Assembly (NCBI GenBank): GCA_028689115.1
Contig: JAQTWV010000001.1
Coordinates: 372,001-436,000, forward strand
DNA: 64,000 bases
Source: Candidatus Altimarinota bacterium
GTDB taxonomy: Bacteria; Patescibacteriota; Gracilibacteria; BD1-5; UBA6164
Reading direction: 5' to 3'
Below the pieces are notes generated by a model. It had not been told where the DNA came from, did no database searches, and saw nothing but the letters and a program-made list of their open reading frames with translations. The position numbers and the translations under genes were made by a program. Positions 23,596-33,936 of the stretch are shown piece by piece (position 1 is the stretch's first letter; each line of letters starts with the position of its first letter).

Positions 23596-24286
23596 ACTTA
23601 AGATAAGTAAAAATAAAGCACAAGCTATAATAAAGTCATGAAATGTAAAAGTTGATTGAGCTCAAGTTAAAAAAACATGATTTGAAGTAAAATCAACAAA
23701 TATAGTAGAGTTTGATGAACTAGAACAAACAAAATATGTGGCTAGAAGTGCTATGAAACTTAAATGATTTTTAGATGAATATAATTTAAAAATTACGGAT
23801 TTTATATGTCTAGATATATGAAGTAGTACTTGATGATTTTGCCAAATATTACTTGAAAATGATGTAAAAAAAATAACTGCAGTTGATGTTGGTACAAGTC
23901 AACTTCATGAAACTTTGAGATGAAACAATAAAATAATAATTAGAGAAAATACAGATATAAGAAAATTGGAAAAACTAGATGAAAAGCTGGATTTGATAAC
24001 TTGTGATGTGAGTTTTATAAGTTTAGAAATGATTTTGGAAAGTATTATTTTTCATATGAGTGAAAATACGATTTCCCTACTTCTTTTTAAGCCACAATTT
24101 GAAGTTTGAAAACAACATATTTGAAAAAAATGAGTTGTGCTTGATGAAAAAATAAGTGATAAAAAAATAAATGATTTTTTGCAAATTTGTAGAGACAATT
24201 GACTACAAATACTTAAAGTAGAAAAATCAAAACTAGAATGAGAAAACGGTAACAAAGAGATATTTGTTATGTTGAAAAAAAAGTAA
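23567..24286 (+). CDS. tlyA: TlyA-type rRNA 2'-O-methyltransferase / S4-domain protein
   Basis: A 239-residue protein: an N-terminal S4 RNA-binding domain (MRLDQFITDKLKISKNKAQ ... VKVDGAQVKK), then an FtsJ-like Rossmann methyltransferase with YVARSAMKLKGFLDEY, LDIGSSTGGF (SAM site), AVDVGTSQLH, CDVSFIS and LLFKPQFE. TlyA methylates rRNA 2'-OH groups and has been tied to capreomycin sensitivity. Length is typical. It overlaps the unknown gene upstream and ends in a strong terminator. Confidence 0.92.
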
Positions 24287-24314
24287 AAAACATATATGTT
24301 TTTTACTTTTTTAT
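24275..24314. terminator. Bidirectional terminator
   Basis: Perfect hairpin (AAAAAAGTAAAAAACATA and complement) between tlyA and the converging hypothetical gene. It overlaps both stops. Confidence 0.85.
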
Positions 24315-24740
24315 TATATCAAAAATTCATTTTGAAACTCTTTGAGTTTCAAAATTTGTAACCATACTTAATAATCAAAAATAGATATATTCATAAACAT
24401 ATTCCAATATTGTAAATTCTTTTGATTTTGAATCTATTTTTATCATATTTATAAACTCATTAAATTCTATAGATTTTATTATAACTGCTAATATAAAGCA
24501 CTTTCTTGTCATAAATAATTCTCTTATATTATCATGATATGATTTTACTTTTTCCCTATCTATTAAGCTTACATCAGTATTTTGAAGTTCCTTGTATGTG
24601 TTTAAATCTTGTTCACTTAGTCATATATCTTCTAAAAAATTATGTAATTTATTTATTTCAATCTCAGAAAAAAGACTATTATTAAAAAGAATTTTAAAAA
24701 ATGGAAGTTCTACATTTGATAATAAATTTTCTTTTCACAT
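24303..24740 (-). CDS. Hypothetical protein, 145 residues
   Basis: A soluble, probably all-helical protein (Leu/Ile/Glu/Lys-rich) without recognised motifs or membrane segments. The frame needs TGA=Gly at four sites (for example MGKEN at the start, EDIGLSE, VSKGIF). The ATG at 24740 is the first usable start, since upstream ATGs in other frames hit a stop quickly. Function unknown. Confidence 0.6.
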
Positions 24741-24864
24741 AAATACATATTTATTTATAATATTCTATATAATACATTTAAAATAAAAAACGTCAATAAA
24801 AATTGACTTTTTAATATAAATATCTATATTCTTAATTCTTAAAAAATATATAATAAATAATGTT

Positions 24865-25371
24865 ATGTTAAGTATAAGTAATTCTTATGTTTCAGATTGA
24901 TTAGATATCAATATGAAGTGAATACTAAAAAAAGATAATTTCGAAGTTCAAAATTCAGACCACATTTTGATTACAAGTGTTAATCAAAATGTTGATATTA
25001 TATTAAATTGATTAACTCAAAGTATTGATTTAGTTAAAAGCTATACTACTCTAGATGAAATTCATGTTTCTAGTAGTATAAGTTCCGTAAAATTGTGATA
25101 TATGGAATTTAATAATATACCACTTCTTATTTTAGTTCATAAGGAGTTTATTCAAGGATGTCTTTGACCAAATTATGTAATGCAATTATTAAAAGCTCTA
25201 CCAATAAAATGAATGTTTTCTTGATCGTATATTAGAATTCCTGAAGATTATTTAACTGATGGAGAATGAGAACAAGAATGATTTCTTATTTGAAAAAATA
25301 TGATTAGTGATTTTATAGATTGAAAATTGGTTTTTCCTTGAAATTCTATAGCTAAATTAATAAGAGTATAA
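24865..25371 (+). CDS. Hypothetical protein, 168 residues
   Basis: A soluble alpha/beta protein with alternating hydrophobic stretches (HILITSVNQNVDIIL, IPLLILVHKEF) and a C-terminal part rich in TGA-encoded glycine (DGEGEQEGFLIGKN). No family recognised. It is monocistronic between two terminators and divergent from the neighbouring hypothetical gene. Confidence 0.6.
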
Positions 25372-25406
25372 ATACTTAAAGTTAAGTATTTATACTCTTA
25401 TTTTTA
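25357..25406. terminator. Bidirectional terminator
   Basis: Perfect 20-bp inverted repeat with a 3-nt loop (AATAAGAGTATAAATACTTA and complement). It lies between converging genes and overlaps the upstream stop. Confidence 0.85.
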
Positions 25407-25408
25407 AC

Positions 25409-26491
25409 TTAAAAAAGTAAACTTTCTTTATCAACTTGTTTATTATATTCTTCACTATAAACATTTTTTAATTCATATAATAGCTTATTTAGATAATTAA
25501 CTAAATATACTACTTCTAAATTTTTTACACTTTTAACATTTATTTCATAACCTATTTTTTTTCATGTCTCCGTATCAAATATATCGCTACTATTTTTATC
25601 ATAAATAGTAGTTCTTATTTTATTTAAAGTATTAGTAAAATTATTTAAAAAATCTGATTTTTCCTTATAAGTTTTATTTTTTAGCTTATTTTCTATAAGT
25701 TTTTCTATATTTTTAGAGTTTTCTATTAACTTTTTTGTATCTAGTCATTTTCTTTCAATTATAACTCAATCAAGTATATCTCTACCTGGTCAAATTATGT
25801 ATCTAGAATTATAAATCATAGCACTTGATCATCCAGCATCTAAATTTAATGCATTACTACATCATAACTTTATTAACTCTTCAGGTAAATTTTCAAGAGT
25901 AATTTCACTAATATATCAAGTATAAATATATCTATTTGTAACGTCACTACATATAAAATTTCTTTGCATTTTTGCTTTCATTTTATAATCAATAAGTCAT
26001 AAATCTACATAATCTTGATATCTACTAACTCAATCTTGTAATAAGACTGGAAAATTTGCTAATCAGTAATAAATTTTTTCTTCATCTAATTGGTTTATTT
26101 TATTTGTTTGAAATAAAAATGGTTTATTTTCAGAATCTACCGCAAAAACTACCCTATCTTGAGTTGATGAACTAGTTCATAATTTAAATCAAGTTACATA
26201 TCTTTCATTGTTTGTAAAATTTTTTCAACCACACTCACTATAACTTTCAGGACAAAAAAATACTCAATTTATGGCTGAAATACCATTATTAGATTCCATT
26301 AAATCTCTTAGATTTGTAGCTCAATAATCAGGATTTACTCAAACTTTAAATATATAATCGCTAGATTTTGTATCATATTTTACTACTCTAAATTTATAAC
26401 CATCAACTGTTTTTTCTATATAGTTATTTGCAAAAACACCTTGTGAAAATAACAATGAAAATAAAATTATTAAAACTCCTTTTTTAAACAT
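25409..26491 (-). CDS. Secreted NAGPA-like (phosphodiester glycosidase) protein
   Basis: A 360-residue protein with a signal peptide (residues 1-21, cleavage near VFA-NN). Residues about 30-230 resemble the phosphodiester glycosidase/NAGPA (DUF2233) domain: GISAINGVFF, then SEITLENLPEEL and the hallmark NLDAGGSSAM. This family removes GlcNAc or related sugars from phosphodiester or polymer substrates outside the cell. The C-terminal ~110 residues are Lys/Asn/Glu-rich and helical. Two cysteines in CPESYSEC may form a disulphide. The substrate is unknown. Confidence 0.75.
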
Positions 26492-26625
26492 ATTAAAATA
26501 TTAATAAATATTAATTATATTTTAATGATAAAATTAAAAAATAAAATTAAAAAATAAAAATCCTAAAATTTGATTTTAGAGCTTTTTTTTATATACTTCG
26601 ATAAATTTAAAATTAAGAATTTACA

Positions 26626-28095
26626 ATGAAACAAGTTGGAATAAATAAAAACGATATAATTGAAAATATAGAAGTTGAAAAACTAGTTTTTGGTGGACAA
26701 TGATTTGCTAGACTTAAACATGAAAACCCAGATTTAGATGGTAGAGTTATTTTTATAACTGGTTGAGCTATACCTTGAAGTATTGTAAATTTAAGAGTAT
26801 TAAAAAAAAGAAGTGCATTTTTTGAAACGCAAATAATAGATATAGTTAAAAAATCACCAATTGAAAAAATACATCCAAATAATCCATATTGAGAAAGTTG
26901 AGGTTGGAAATGGATAAATATACCTTATGAGGAACAATTAAAAATAAAAGAAAACCAAATTAAAGAAAGTATGCATTTAATTGAAAAGCTTCAAAATGAC
27001 TTACATTTTTTACCAATTGAAGCATCTCCTATAATTGATTGATATAGAAATAAAGTAGAATTTAGTTTTGGTAAATATATTTCACATAAAAATAATATAG
27101 AACAAAATTTTAATTTATGATTTCATAAGCAAGGTGAATTTTCAAAAATACAAGATTATGATTGAGCACCATTAATTGATGATATTCAAAATCAAGTATA
27201 CATGGAATTGAAAAAATACTTTAAAACTCTATGATTACCAGTTTATGATCAAATGAGAAATGAATGATTTTTTAGACATTTACTTATTAGAAAAACATAT
27301 TTTACAAATGAAATGATGATATTATTATCATTTAATCCTGTTTATTTTGAAACAAATACAAAATTAAACAAGGAAGAAAAAATGTGATTAATTAAAGATT
27401 TTTTAGTTAATCTAACTATAAAATATCCTATAATTAAGTCTATATATTATTCTCATAATTTAAATAAAGCAGATACTTATATTTGAGATTTAGAACTTAT
27501 TTATTGAAAACCTACAATTACAGAAAAATTACTTGATTTAAATTTCAATATCTCCCCTACTTCATTTTTTCAAACAAACAGTTCATGAGCTGAAAAATTA
27601 TATTCTCTTATATTAGATTTAGCTAAAAAAGAAAATTTATCTAAACAAATAATTCTTGATTTATATGGTTGAACTGGTACAATTGGTATGATTTTTGCTA
27701 AACATTGAGCTAAAAAAGTAACAAGTGTAGAAATGGTAACTTCAGCTTCTCTTGATTGAAAAGAAAATGCAGAATTAAACGCATTACATAATATAGATTT
27801 TGTTAATGCTAAAGTTGAAGATTTTCTAGATGATTATATAAAAGCTTGAAATAAAGCAGATTTATTAATTATTGATCCACCAAGAGCTTGAATGCATCCT
27901 TGAGCATTACCTAATATATTGAGTTTTGGAACAAAACAAATAATATATGTATCTTGTAATCCTGCAACTTTAGCAAGAGATTTACAATTTATACTTCAAA
28001 ATAGTAACTATGAAATAGAAAAAATTAAACCTATGGATATGTTTCCACATACACATCATATAGAAACAATTGTAAGTTTAATAAAAAAAGACTAA
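26626..28095 (+). CDS. TrmA/RlmD-family RNA m5U methyltransferase without Fe-S cysteines
   Basis: A 489-residue protein. It has an N-terminal TRAM-like part (IENIEVEKLVFGGQGFAR), the substrate segment RNKVEFSFGK, NISPTSFFQTN and the SAM motif LDLYGGTGTIGM. IDPPRAGMHPGA follows, and the catalytic Cys is in VSCNPATLARDL, with the general-base region HTHHIETIV near the end. Classical RlmD coordinates a 4Fe-4S cluster through four cysteines; here that stretch reads HPNNPYGESGGWKW with no cysteine. It methylates U in 23S rRNA or tRNA; which one is not decided. Confidence 0.88.
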
Positions 28096-28113
28096 AAATA
28101 GTCTTTTTTTTTG
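28083..28113 (+). terminator. Terminator
   Basis: Hairpin AAAAAAAGACTA-AAAA-TAGTCTTTTTTT overlapping the stop codon of the methyltransferase gene. Confidence 0.85.
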
Positions 28114-28166
28114 TTTTTAAAAATATTTTATGCTACAATAATATAAATAATCAATAACTTAAACCA

Positions 28167-29252
28167 ATGGATTCAAAAGAAAAAATTGATTTTATATTAA
28201 ATTATGCATCTGAACAAAAATTTTCAGATGTTCATATTAACTCTAATTCTCCAATTAGAGTTAGAAATCATAATTGAGAAATTGATACTATTGACTCAAT
28301 ATGAGAAGAAATTCTTGAAAATATTACAAAAGATGAAGTTGTTGAAATAATAAAAGTTGTTATCTGAGAAAAAGATTTTTCATCATTTTTATCAAGTAAG
28401 GAACTAGATAATTCATATATGATATCAAATTGAGATAGATATAGAGTAAATTGTTATATTGATTCTATGTGATATTCAATTGCATTTAGAATTATACCAA
28501 ATAAAATACCAACTCTTGAAGAACTATGATTATGAGATCAAATAAAAGAAATGTGCTCGAAAGCAAAATGATTAATTCTTTTAACTTGACCAACAGGTTC
28601 ATGAAAATCAACAAATTTGGCAGCAATGATTGATTATATTAATAAAAATTTTAAGAAACATATAATTACAATTGAAGATCCAATAGAGTTTTCATTTACT
28701 TCAGATAAATCACTAATTAATCAAAGAGAAATTTGAGATCACACAACTTGGTTTTCAAACGCTATGAAAGCAAGTCTTAGAGAAGATCCAGATGTAATAA
28801 TGGTTTGAGAAATGAGAGATCCAGAAACAATTAAAACTGCAATTACACTTGCTGAAACATGACATCTTGTACTATCTACACTGCATACAAATGATTCTGT
28901 ACAAACAATTGATAGAATTGTAGATATATTTCCAGGTAGTCAACAATCTCAAATTAGAATGCAATTAAGCCAAAGTTTAGTTTGAATTATAAGTCAAAGA
29001 CTGATTCCAAGGGATGATAAGCCTGGAAGAATTGCTGCTAGAGAAATATTATTAACTGACGATGCTGTTAGAAACTTAATTATTACATGAAAAACTCATC
29101 AATTATATAGTGTACTTGAAGTATCAAAAAATAAATGAATGATCCTTATGGATAAATATTTACTTGCTCTCCACCTTAAAAAAATAATTTCTAAAGAAAC
29201 TCTACTAAGTTATGTAAGAGACAAAGAAAGTATTTCACTTATGATTAATTAA
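28167..29252 (+). CDS. pilT: PilT-family retraction ATPase of type IV pili
   Basis: A 361-residue hexameric ATPase. The N-terminal domain has FSDVHINSNSPIRVR, then Walker A TGPTGSGKST, the Asp box IEDPIEF, Walker B VIMVGEMRDPETI and the His box AETGHLVLSTLHT. PilT depolymerises pili to give retraction force. A pilin-like gene is at 45.7-47.0 kb and a cNMP-binding protein follows 12 bp downstream. This fits a surface-attached lifestyle on a host cell. Confidence 0.93.
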
Positions 29253-29264
29253 TAATTAAAAGCT

Positions 29265-30110
29265 ATGATAGATATAGAATTTTTAGAAAATTCATGATAT
29301 TTTGAAAAAATAAATATAAAAGCGTGAGATATTTTATTTAATGAATGAGATATAGATGAAAATTTATATATTATAAAAAAATGAAGTGTCTTTATAAAAA
29401 AATATACTTCATCAGATAAAACTGAAACTAAGATAATAGCTCAAATATGAGAATTGGATATTTTTTGAGAATGAGCACTTTGAGATTCTGAACCAAAACA
29501 AGTAACAGTAGTTGCAAATCAAGATACTGAATTATTAAAAATAGAAGCAAAAGTAAAATTTGAAGAATTTTTGCAAAAAAATACAAAAAAATGAATTCAA
29601 TTATTATCTTCAATTATATATATTTGAAATAAAAGATTACTTGAAGCTAATTTCTTAATTACATTAAGTTACAGAATAAATAAATATATCTCAGAAATTA
29701 CTAAATTTAACAATATAAATCTATTTAGTATAATTAATGAGTTATCTGAAACAATTAATTGTAAATATATTATATATATAGAAAAAAATAATGTAATACC
29801 TAATATTTGAACGATTAAATATGATACTAGATTAAAATGAAAAATGAAACAAGATATTATAGAATTAAAAAATGATAACATTGATATTGAATATTTAAAA
29901 AATGAATGACTTTCTTTAAGTAATTATAATTTAGTTGATGAATTAAAAAATTGAAATAAAGTAATTTGATATTTAATTATTTGAAAAGAAAACTCAAATT
30001 TTGATGAATGAGAAAAAAAATCAATTTGAATTATATCAGTATCAATTGCATGATTTATTAAACAAAAAGAATATATAGAAGAAAAAAATATAAATTACTA
30101 TAATGAATAA
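29265..30110 (+). CDS. Cyclic nucleotide-binding-domain protein
   Basis: A 281-residue protein. Residues about 15-115 form a cNMP-binding beta-roll: ILFNEGDIDENLYIIKKG, then LDIFGEGALGDSEPKQVTVVA and TELLKI, the phosphate-binding cassette pattern. No winged-helix DNA-binding domain follows; the remaining ~150 residues are helical then alpha/beta, with no motif I know. It is 12 bp after pilT, so it may tune pilus retraction in response to a nucleotide. That link is inference from position. Confidence 0.8.
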
Positions 30111-30141
30111 AAAAAACTAGGCGAAGCCTAGTTTTTTTTAT
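30108..30141. terminator. Bidirectional terminator containing the priA TAG stop
   Basis: Perfect hairpin AAAAAAACTAGGC-GAA-GCCTAGTTTTTTT. The TAG stop of the truncated priA gene (minus) lies in its stem, and the TAA of the cNMP-domain gene is at its left edge. Confidence 0.85.
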
Positions 30142-31078
30142 ATTTATCCAATAAATTTAATAAATTATACTCTTTTTTTATTCACTTATACATACTATTA
30201 ACACTTGGTGTTCAACTTGCTAAAAGTAATTTTGAATTATTTAACTCAGAAATTTTATTTGCTATTTCAACAGCATTATAACGTGGAGATTGATCTGAAA
30301 TATAACTATTATCGTGTTCTTCATCTATGATAATTAATCATAAATTATTATATGGATAAAATAAAGAAGACCTTGTTCAAAGGATTATTTTTGCATTATT
30401 ATGATATATATCTAAAAAATATTTAGTTTTTTGAGTCTCTGTAATTGTAGAATTAAGTATAATTACATCATCTCAGAAAACTTTTTTAATCTTAGTATAA
30501 ATTTGATTTCAAAGAATTATTTCTGGAATTAGAAATAATGTTTGTTTTCATTCATCTAAATATTTTTTAATAAGTTTTATATAAATTTCAGTTTTTCAAC
30601 TTCAAGTAACTCAAAATAAAAGAATCTTATTATTCTCTGATTTTAAAATATTTTCATAAATATCTTGTTGTTTTGAAGTTAATTCAAGTGGAAAATCATA
30701 ATTATATTTATATAGATTTTGTTTATATAAATCAATTTTTTCTTTTTTAACCTTATCTATTAAATTTTTTGGAATAAATAATGAAAGTGAATTATGAATT
30801 GGAGTAAAATAATTTTTTGAAATAAATTTTAATAATTCAAGTCTATAATTTGAAATAAAAACAAAATCATTTTTTATAGATAAAATTTCTTTTATTACAA
30901 ATGTATTTTCAATGTTTAAATCAACAAATTCATAGATTACTCCATAAGTAATTTCATTTTTTAGCTCAAATTCAACAATTTGTCACAATTTAATACCAGA
31001 TTTTAAAAAATCTGGTATCTTGTAAGTGAATCAAACATCATCAAATGTTTTTCAAAATGGGATAATATATGTAAACAT
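30128..31078 (-). CDS. priA: PriA-like primosomal helicase, C-terminally truncated
   Basis: A 316-residue protein with the PriA N-terminal DNA-binding part and the first RecA-like helicase lobe: Walker A FGVTGSGKTEIY, LIPEIILGNQ, GTRSSLFYP, DEEH and the motif III segment LLLASGTPS. It ends about 35 residues later at TAG. Normal PriA has about 730 residues, including a zinc-binding insert with eight cysteines and a second helicase lobe; both are absent. A terminator overlaps the stop, so nothing downstream can supply them. Only 8 bp separate it from dnaX. Confidence 0.85.
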
Positions 31079-31086
31079 TTATTTTT

Positions 31087-32514
31087 TTAGATAATACTTA
31101 TTTTCATATCTGGCATTCACATATCAGATAAAACTTTTAACATCAATGAGAAATTATCAGCATTTTCTATACTTTTTTTCATAATTGAAGTTTTAGTTTT
31201 AATAACTAATCAGCTTCAATTTATATTCATTTCTGCTCAAAGTAAAGACATAGTAAGTGCTCACTTTGCCTTTGCTAATTTTAAATTACTTATAAATAAA
31301 CCTGAATCAAATCAACTTAAATTATTAGCTTTAGGAATTTCTACATTTCAAGAACTAAATATATCTTCTATATCACTTTCTGAAATAGTTTCAGATTTAA
31401 TTTTTATAATCTCTATTTTTTCTTCACTTATATAATTATTATTTTCAACTTTTTTTTCTATTTTTGCAGAAAAAATTGGTTTTTCAATATTTTCAACTAT
31501 AGAAGTATTTACGTTTTGAATAATTTTTAAAACTCAAATAATAAAGGTAGTATTTTCATCAATTGAATTCTTAGTTTTTATATATGTATCATCTAATATC
31601 TCAATTATCTTGATATAATTACTTATATCATTATTCTTTTTTAGCTCATTTAATGCTACATTTTTAGAAAAAAACAACAGTTCCTTAAAAAATAATTTTA
31701 TATTTTTTCAATCTGAAACTAGTTTATCAAAATCATCAATTATACTAGAATCTCTTAACAATAATTTACTCAAAAAATCTTTAGTTTCATTTTCTGAAAT
31801 AATACCAAGCTTTTCGACTAAATGATCATAATTTATTTCATTATCAGCAATAAGTTGTTCAAACAATGAAATAGCATTTCTAAGTCATCAATTAGAATTT
31901 GAAACTATATAATCATAAGATTTTTCATCAACACTAATATTTTCTTTCTTTGCTATATATACAAGTCTATTTTTTATATCAGCATTACTTATTCTCTTAA
32001 AATCATATCTTTGACAACGACTTATAATAGTTTCTGGAACCTTGTGTGTTTCAGTTGTTGCAAGTATAAATTTTACAAAACTTGGTGGTTCTTCTAAAAT
32101 CTTCAAAAGTGCATTAAATGCTCACTTACTAAGCATATGTACTTCATCAATTATATAGATTTTGTATTTAGTTCTAGTTGGTGAAAATTGAGCTTTTTCA
32201 ATTAATTCTCTTATATTATCAACTCATGTATGACTTGCTGCATCTATTTCAACTATATCCACAAGTCTTTCTTCAGCGAAATTTTTACAAATTTCGCACT
32301 CCAAACAAGGATTTCAATCTTTTGGATTTAAACAATTTATAGTTTTTGCTAAAAGTCTGGCAGTTGTAGTTTTACCTGTTCATCTTGGTCAACATAAAAG
32401 ATATGCTCAAACCGTTTTTTGGTTAGCAATAGCTTTTCTCAAAGTATCTTTTACAAATGATTGTCACATCAAGTTATCAAAATCACTTGGTCTGTATTTT
32501 AAATATAAGCTCAC
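31087..32514 (-). CDS. dnaX: DNA polymerase III gamma/tau subunit
   Basis: A 475-residue clamp-loader ATPase. Start GTG at 32514 is chosen because SLYLKYRPSDFDNLMGQ right after it is the conserved N-terminus. Walker A GPRGTGKTT is at 42-50. The zinc cysteines are C61, C70, C73 and C76. Walker B is IIDEVHMLSKGAFNALLK, the sensor region is FILATTETHKVPETI and the SRC box ISRCQRYDF. The C-terminal ~240 residues are low-similarity and Asn/Ile/Lys-rich. It lies between murE and the truncated priA in one minus-strand run; holA is at 1.7-2.7 kb. Confidence 0.93.
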
Positions 32515-32525
32515 TTTTTTATTTA

Positions 32526-33833
32526 TTAAACAATAATCTTATTATCATCAATTTCTTTTAATATTTGTTTTATTATACTCTTATCATGCCATTCTATTGG
32601 TCAATTATTTGTAACCATAACATGTTCATCTCATTTTCAAGCAATAAGTAAAACATCTCATTTTCAAATAGAAGAAATACCTAATTCTATGGCTTCTTTT
32701 CTAGTTGGAATTATAAAAAAATCATTTCATTCAACTCTATTTATTCATGGAATTACATCTTTTATAATCATCTCACTATTTTCTGTGTAGTCATCATCTT
32801 GAGTTAAAATAACTATATCACTATATTTAGCTACTATTTCTCACATTATTGGTCTTTTAGTTTTATCTCTATCTCAAGTTGCTCAAAAAACTGTAACTAT
32901 TTTATTGTATCAAATTTCTTTTAATGTTGTTAAAACTTTTTCAAGTGCATCAGGAGTATGAGCGTAATCTACTATTATATCTGCTCATAAATCATTTTCT
33001 ACAAGTTCCATCCTTCATGGAACTCAAGTCACTGATTTAATAGCTTTTTGAATATTTGCAGATGAAATACTAAATGAAAGAAAAACTCAAATTGCAGCCA
33101 ATATATTTTCTATATTAAAATCTCATTTTAATGTAGTTTCAATTGTAAGTGTTTTTCAAGGTAATTTAATTTCAAATTTAGTTACAGAATCTTCTATCCT
33201 AACATCTTGTGCTACAAGTGTAGCTTTATTTCATTTTCAATATAAATAAACAGAATCGTAAGTTTCTCCAGTAAATAATTCACTATACTCAGATCATACA
33301 TTTATAACTGCAGTTTTTTTAATTCAAGGTTTTCTTGCAAAAGAAATAAGTTCTTTAAATAATCTAAGTTTAGTATTTACATAATCTTTCATTGTTTTAT
33401 GTAAATCTAGATGATCCTGAGTTATATTTGTAAGAACTGCTATATCATAATCAAGTCACCAAACTCTAGACATCTTTATACCATGACTAGCTGTTTCTAT
33501 AACTGCTATTTCACAACCTTCATTTTTAGCTTGTTTAAAAAGTCTTTGTAATAAAAATGCATCTGGTGAAGTCATTTTTGTATCATTCACATATTCTTTA
33601 TCTCAAATAATTATATTTACAGTTGTAAACATAAATACTTTTTTTCCTGAAGCAATAAGTCATTTTGCAATTATATTTGAAGTTGTAGTTTTTCAGTTAG
33701 TTCAAGTAACTCAAATTATAACCATTCATTTTGATGGAAAACCATAAATTATATTAGCTGTAATTGCTCTTAATTTATGGTACAATAGTCTCACAGGATT
33801 ATCTAGCGCAAATAGTTTTTTAAAGTTACTCAT
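32526..33833 (-). CDS. murE: UDP-N-acetylmuramyl tripeptide synthase-type Mur ligase
   Basis: A 435-residue Mur ligase. P loop GVTGTNGKTTT (41-51), [37 protein letters not shown] (the MurE 'fTNL..DHLD.H' motif), VPGRMELVE and [14 protein letters not shown], and [13 protein letters not shown]. These are all MurE features; it adds the third residue to UDP-MurNAc-dipeptide. The N-terminal UMP-binding domain is short, so the protein is smaller than the usual ~490. Which diamino acid is used cannot be told. Neighbour dnaX begins 12 bp downstream. Confidence 0.9.
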
Positions 33834-33902
33834 AAAAGGAATTATAACAAATTATATGTAAATATATTAACTAAAATTATATAAATTACTAGTTTATTTA
33901 CA

Positions 33903-33936
33903 AAAAAAGATATTATTTTGAAATAATATCTTTTTT
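33903..33936 (-). terminator. Terminator after DUF4012 gene
   Basis: Hairpin AAAAAAGATATTATTT-TG-AAATAATATCTTTTTT overlapping the stop of the DUF4012 gene, with T tracts both ways. Confidence 0.8.

Noticed and set aside
26540-26595. Terminator hairpin before the RlmD-like gene
   Set aside because: CCTAAAAT/ATTTTAG is short and imperfect and there is no upstream plus-strand gene; probably chance in A/T-rich sequence.
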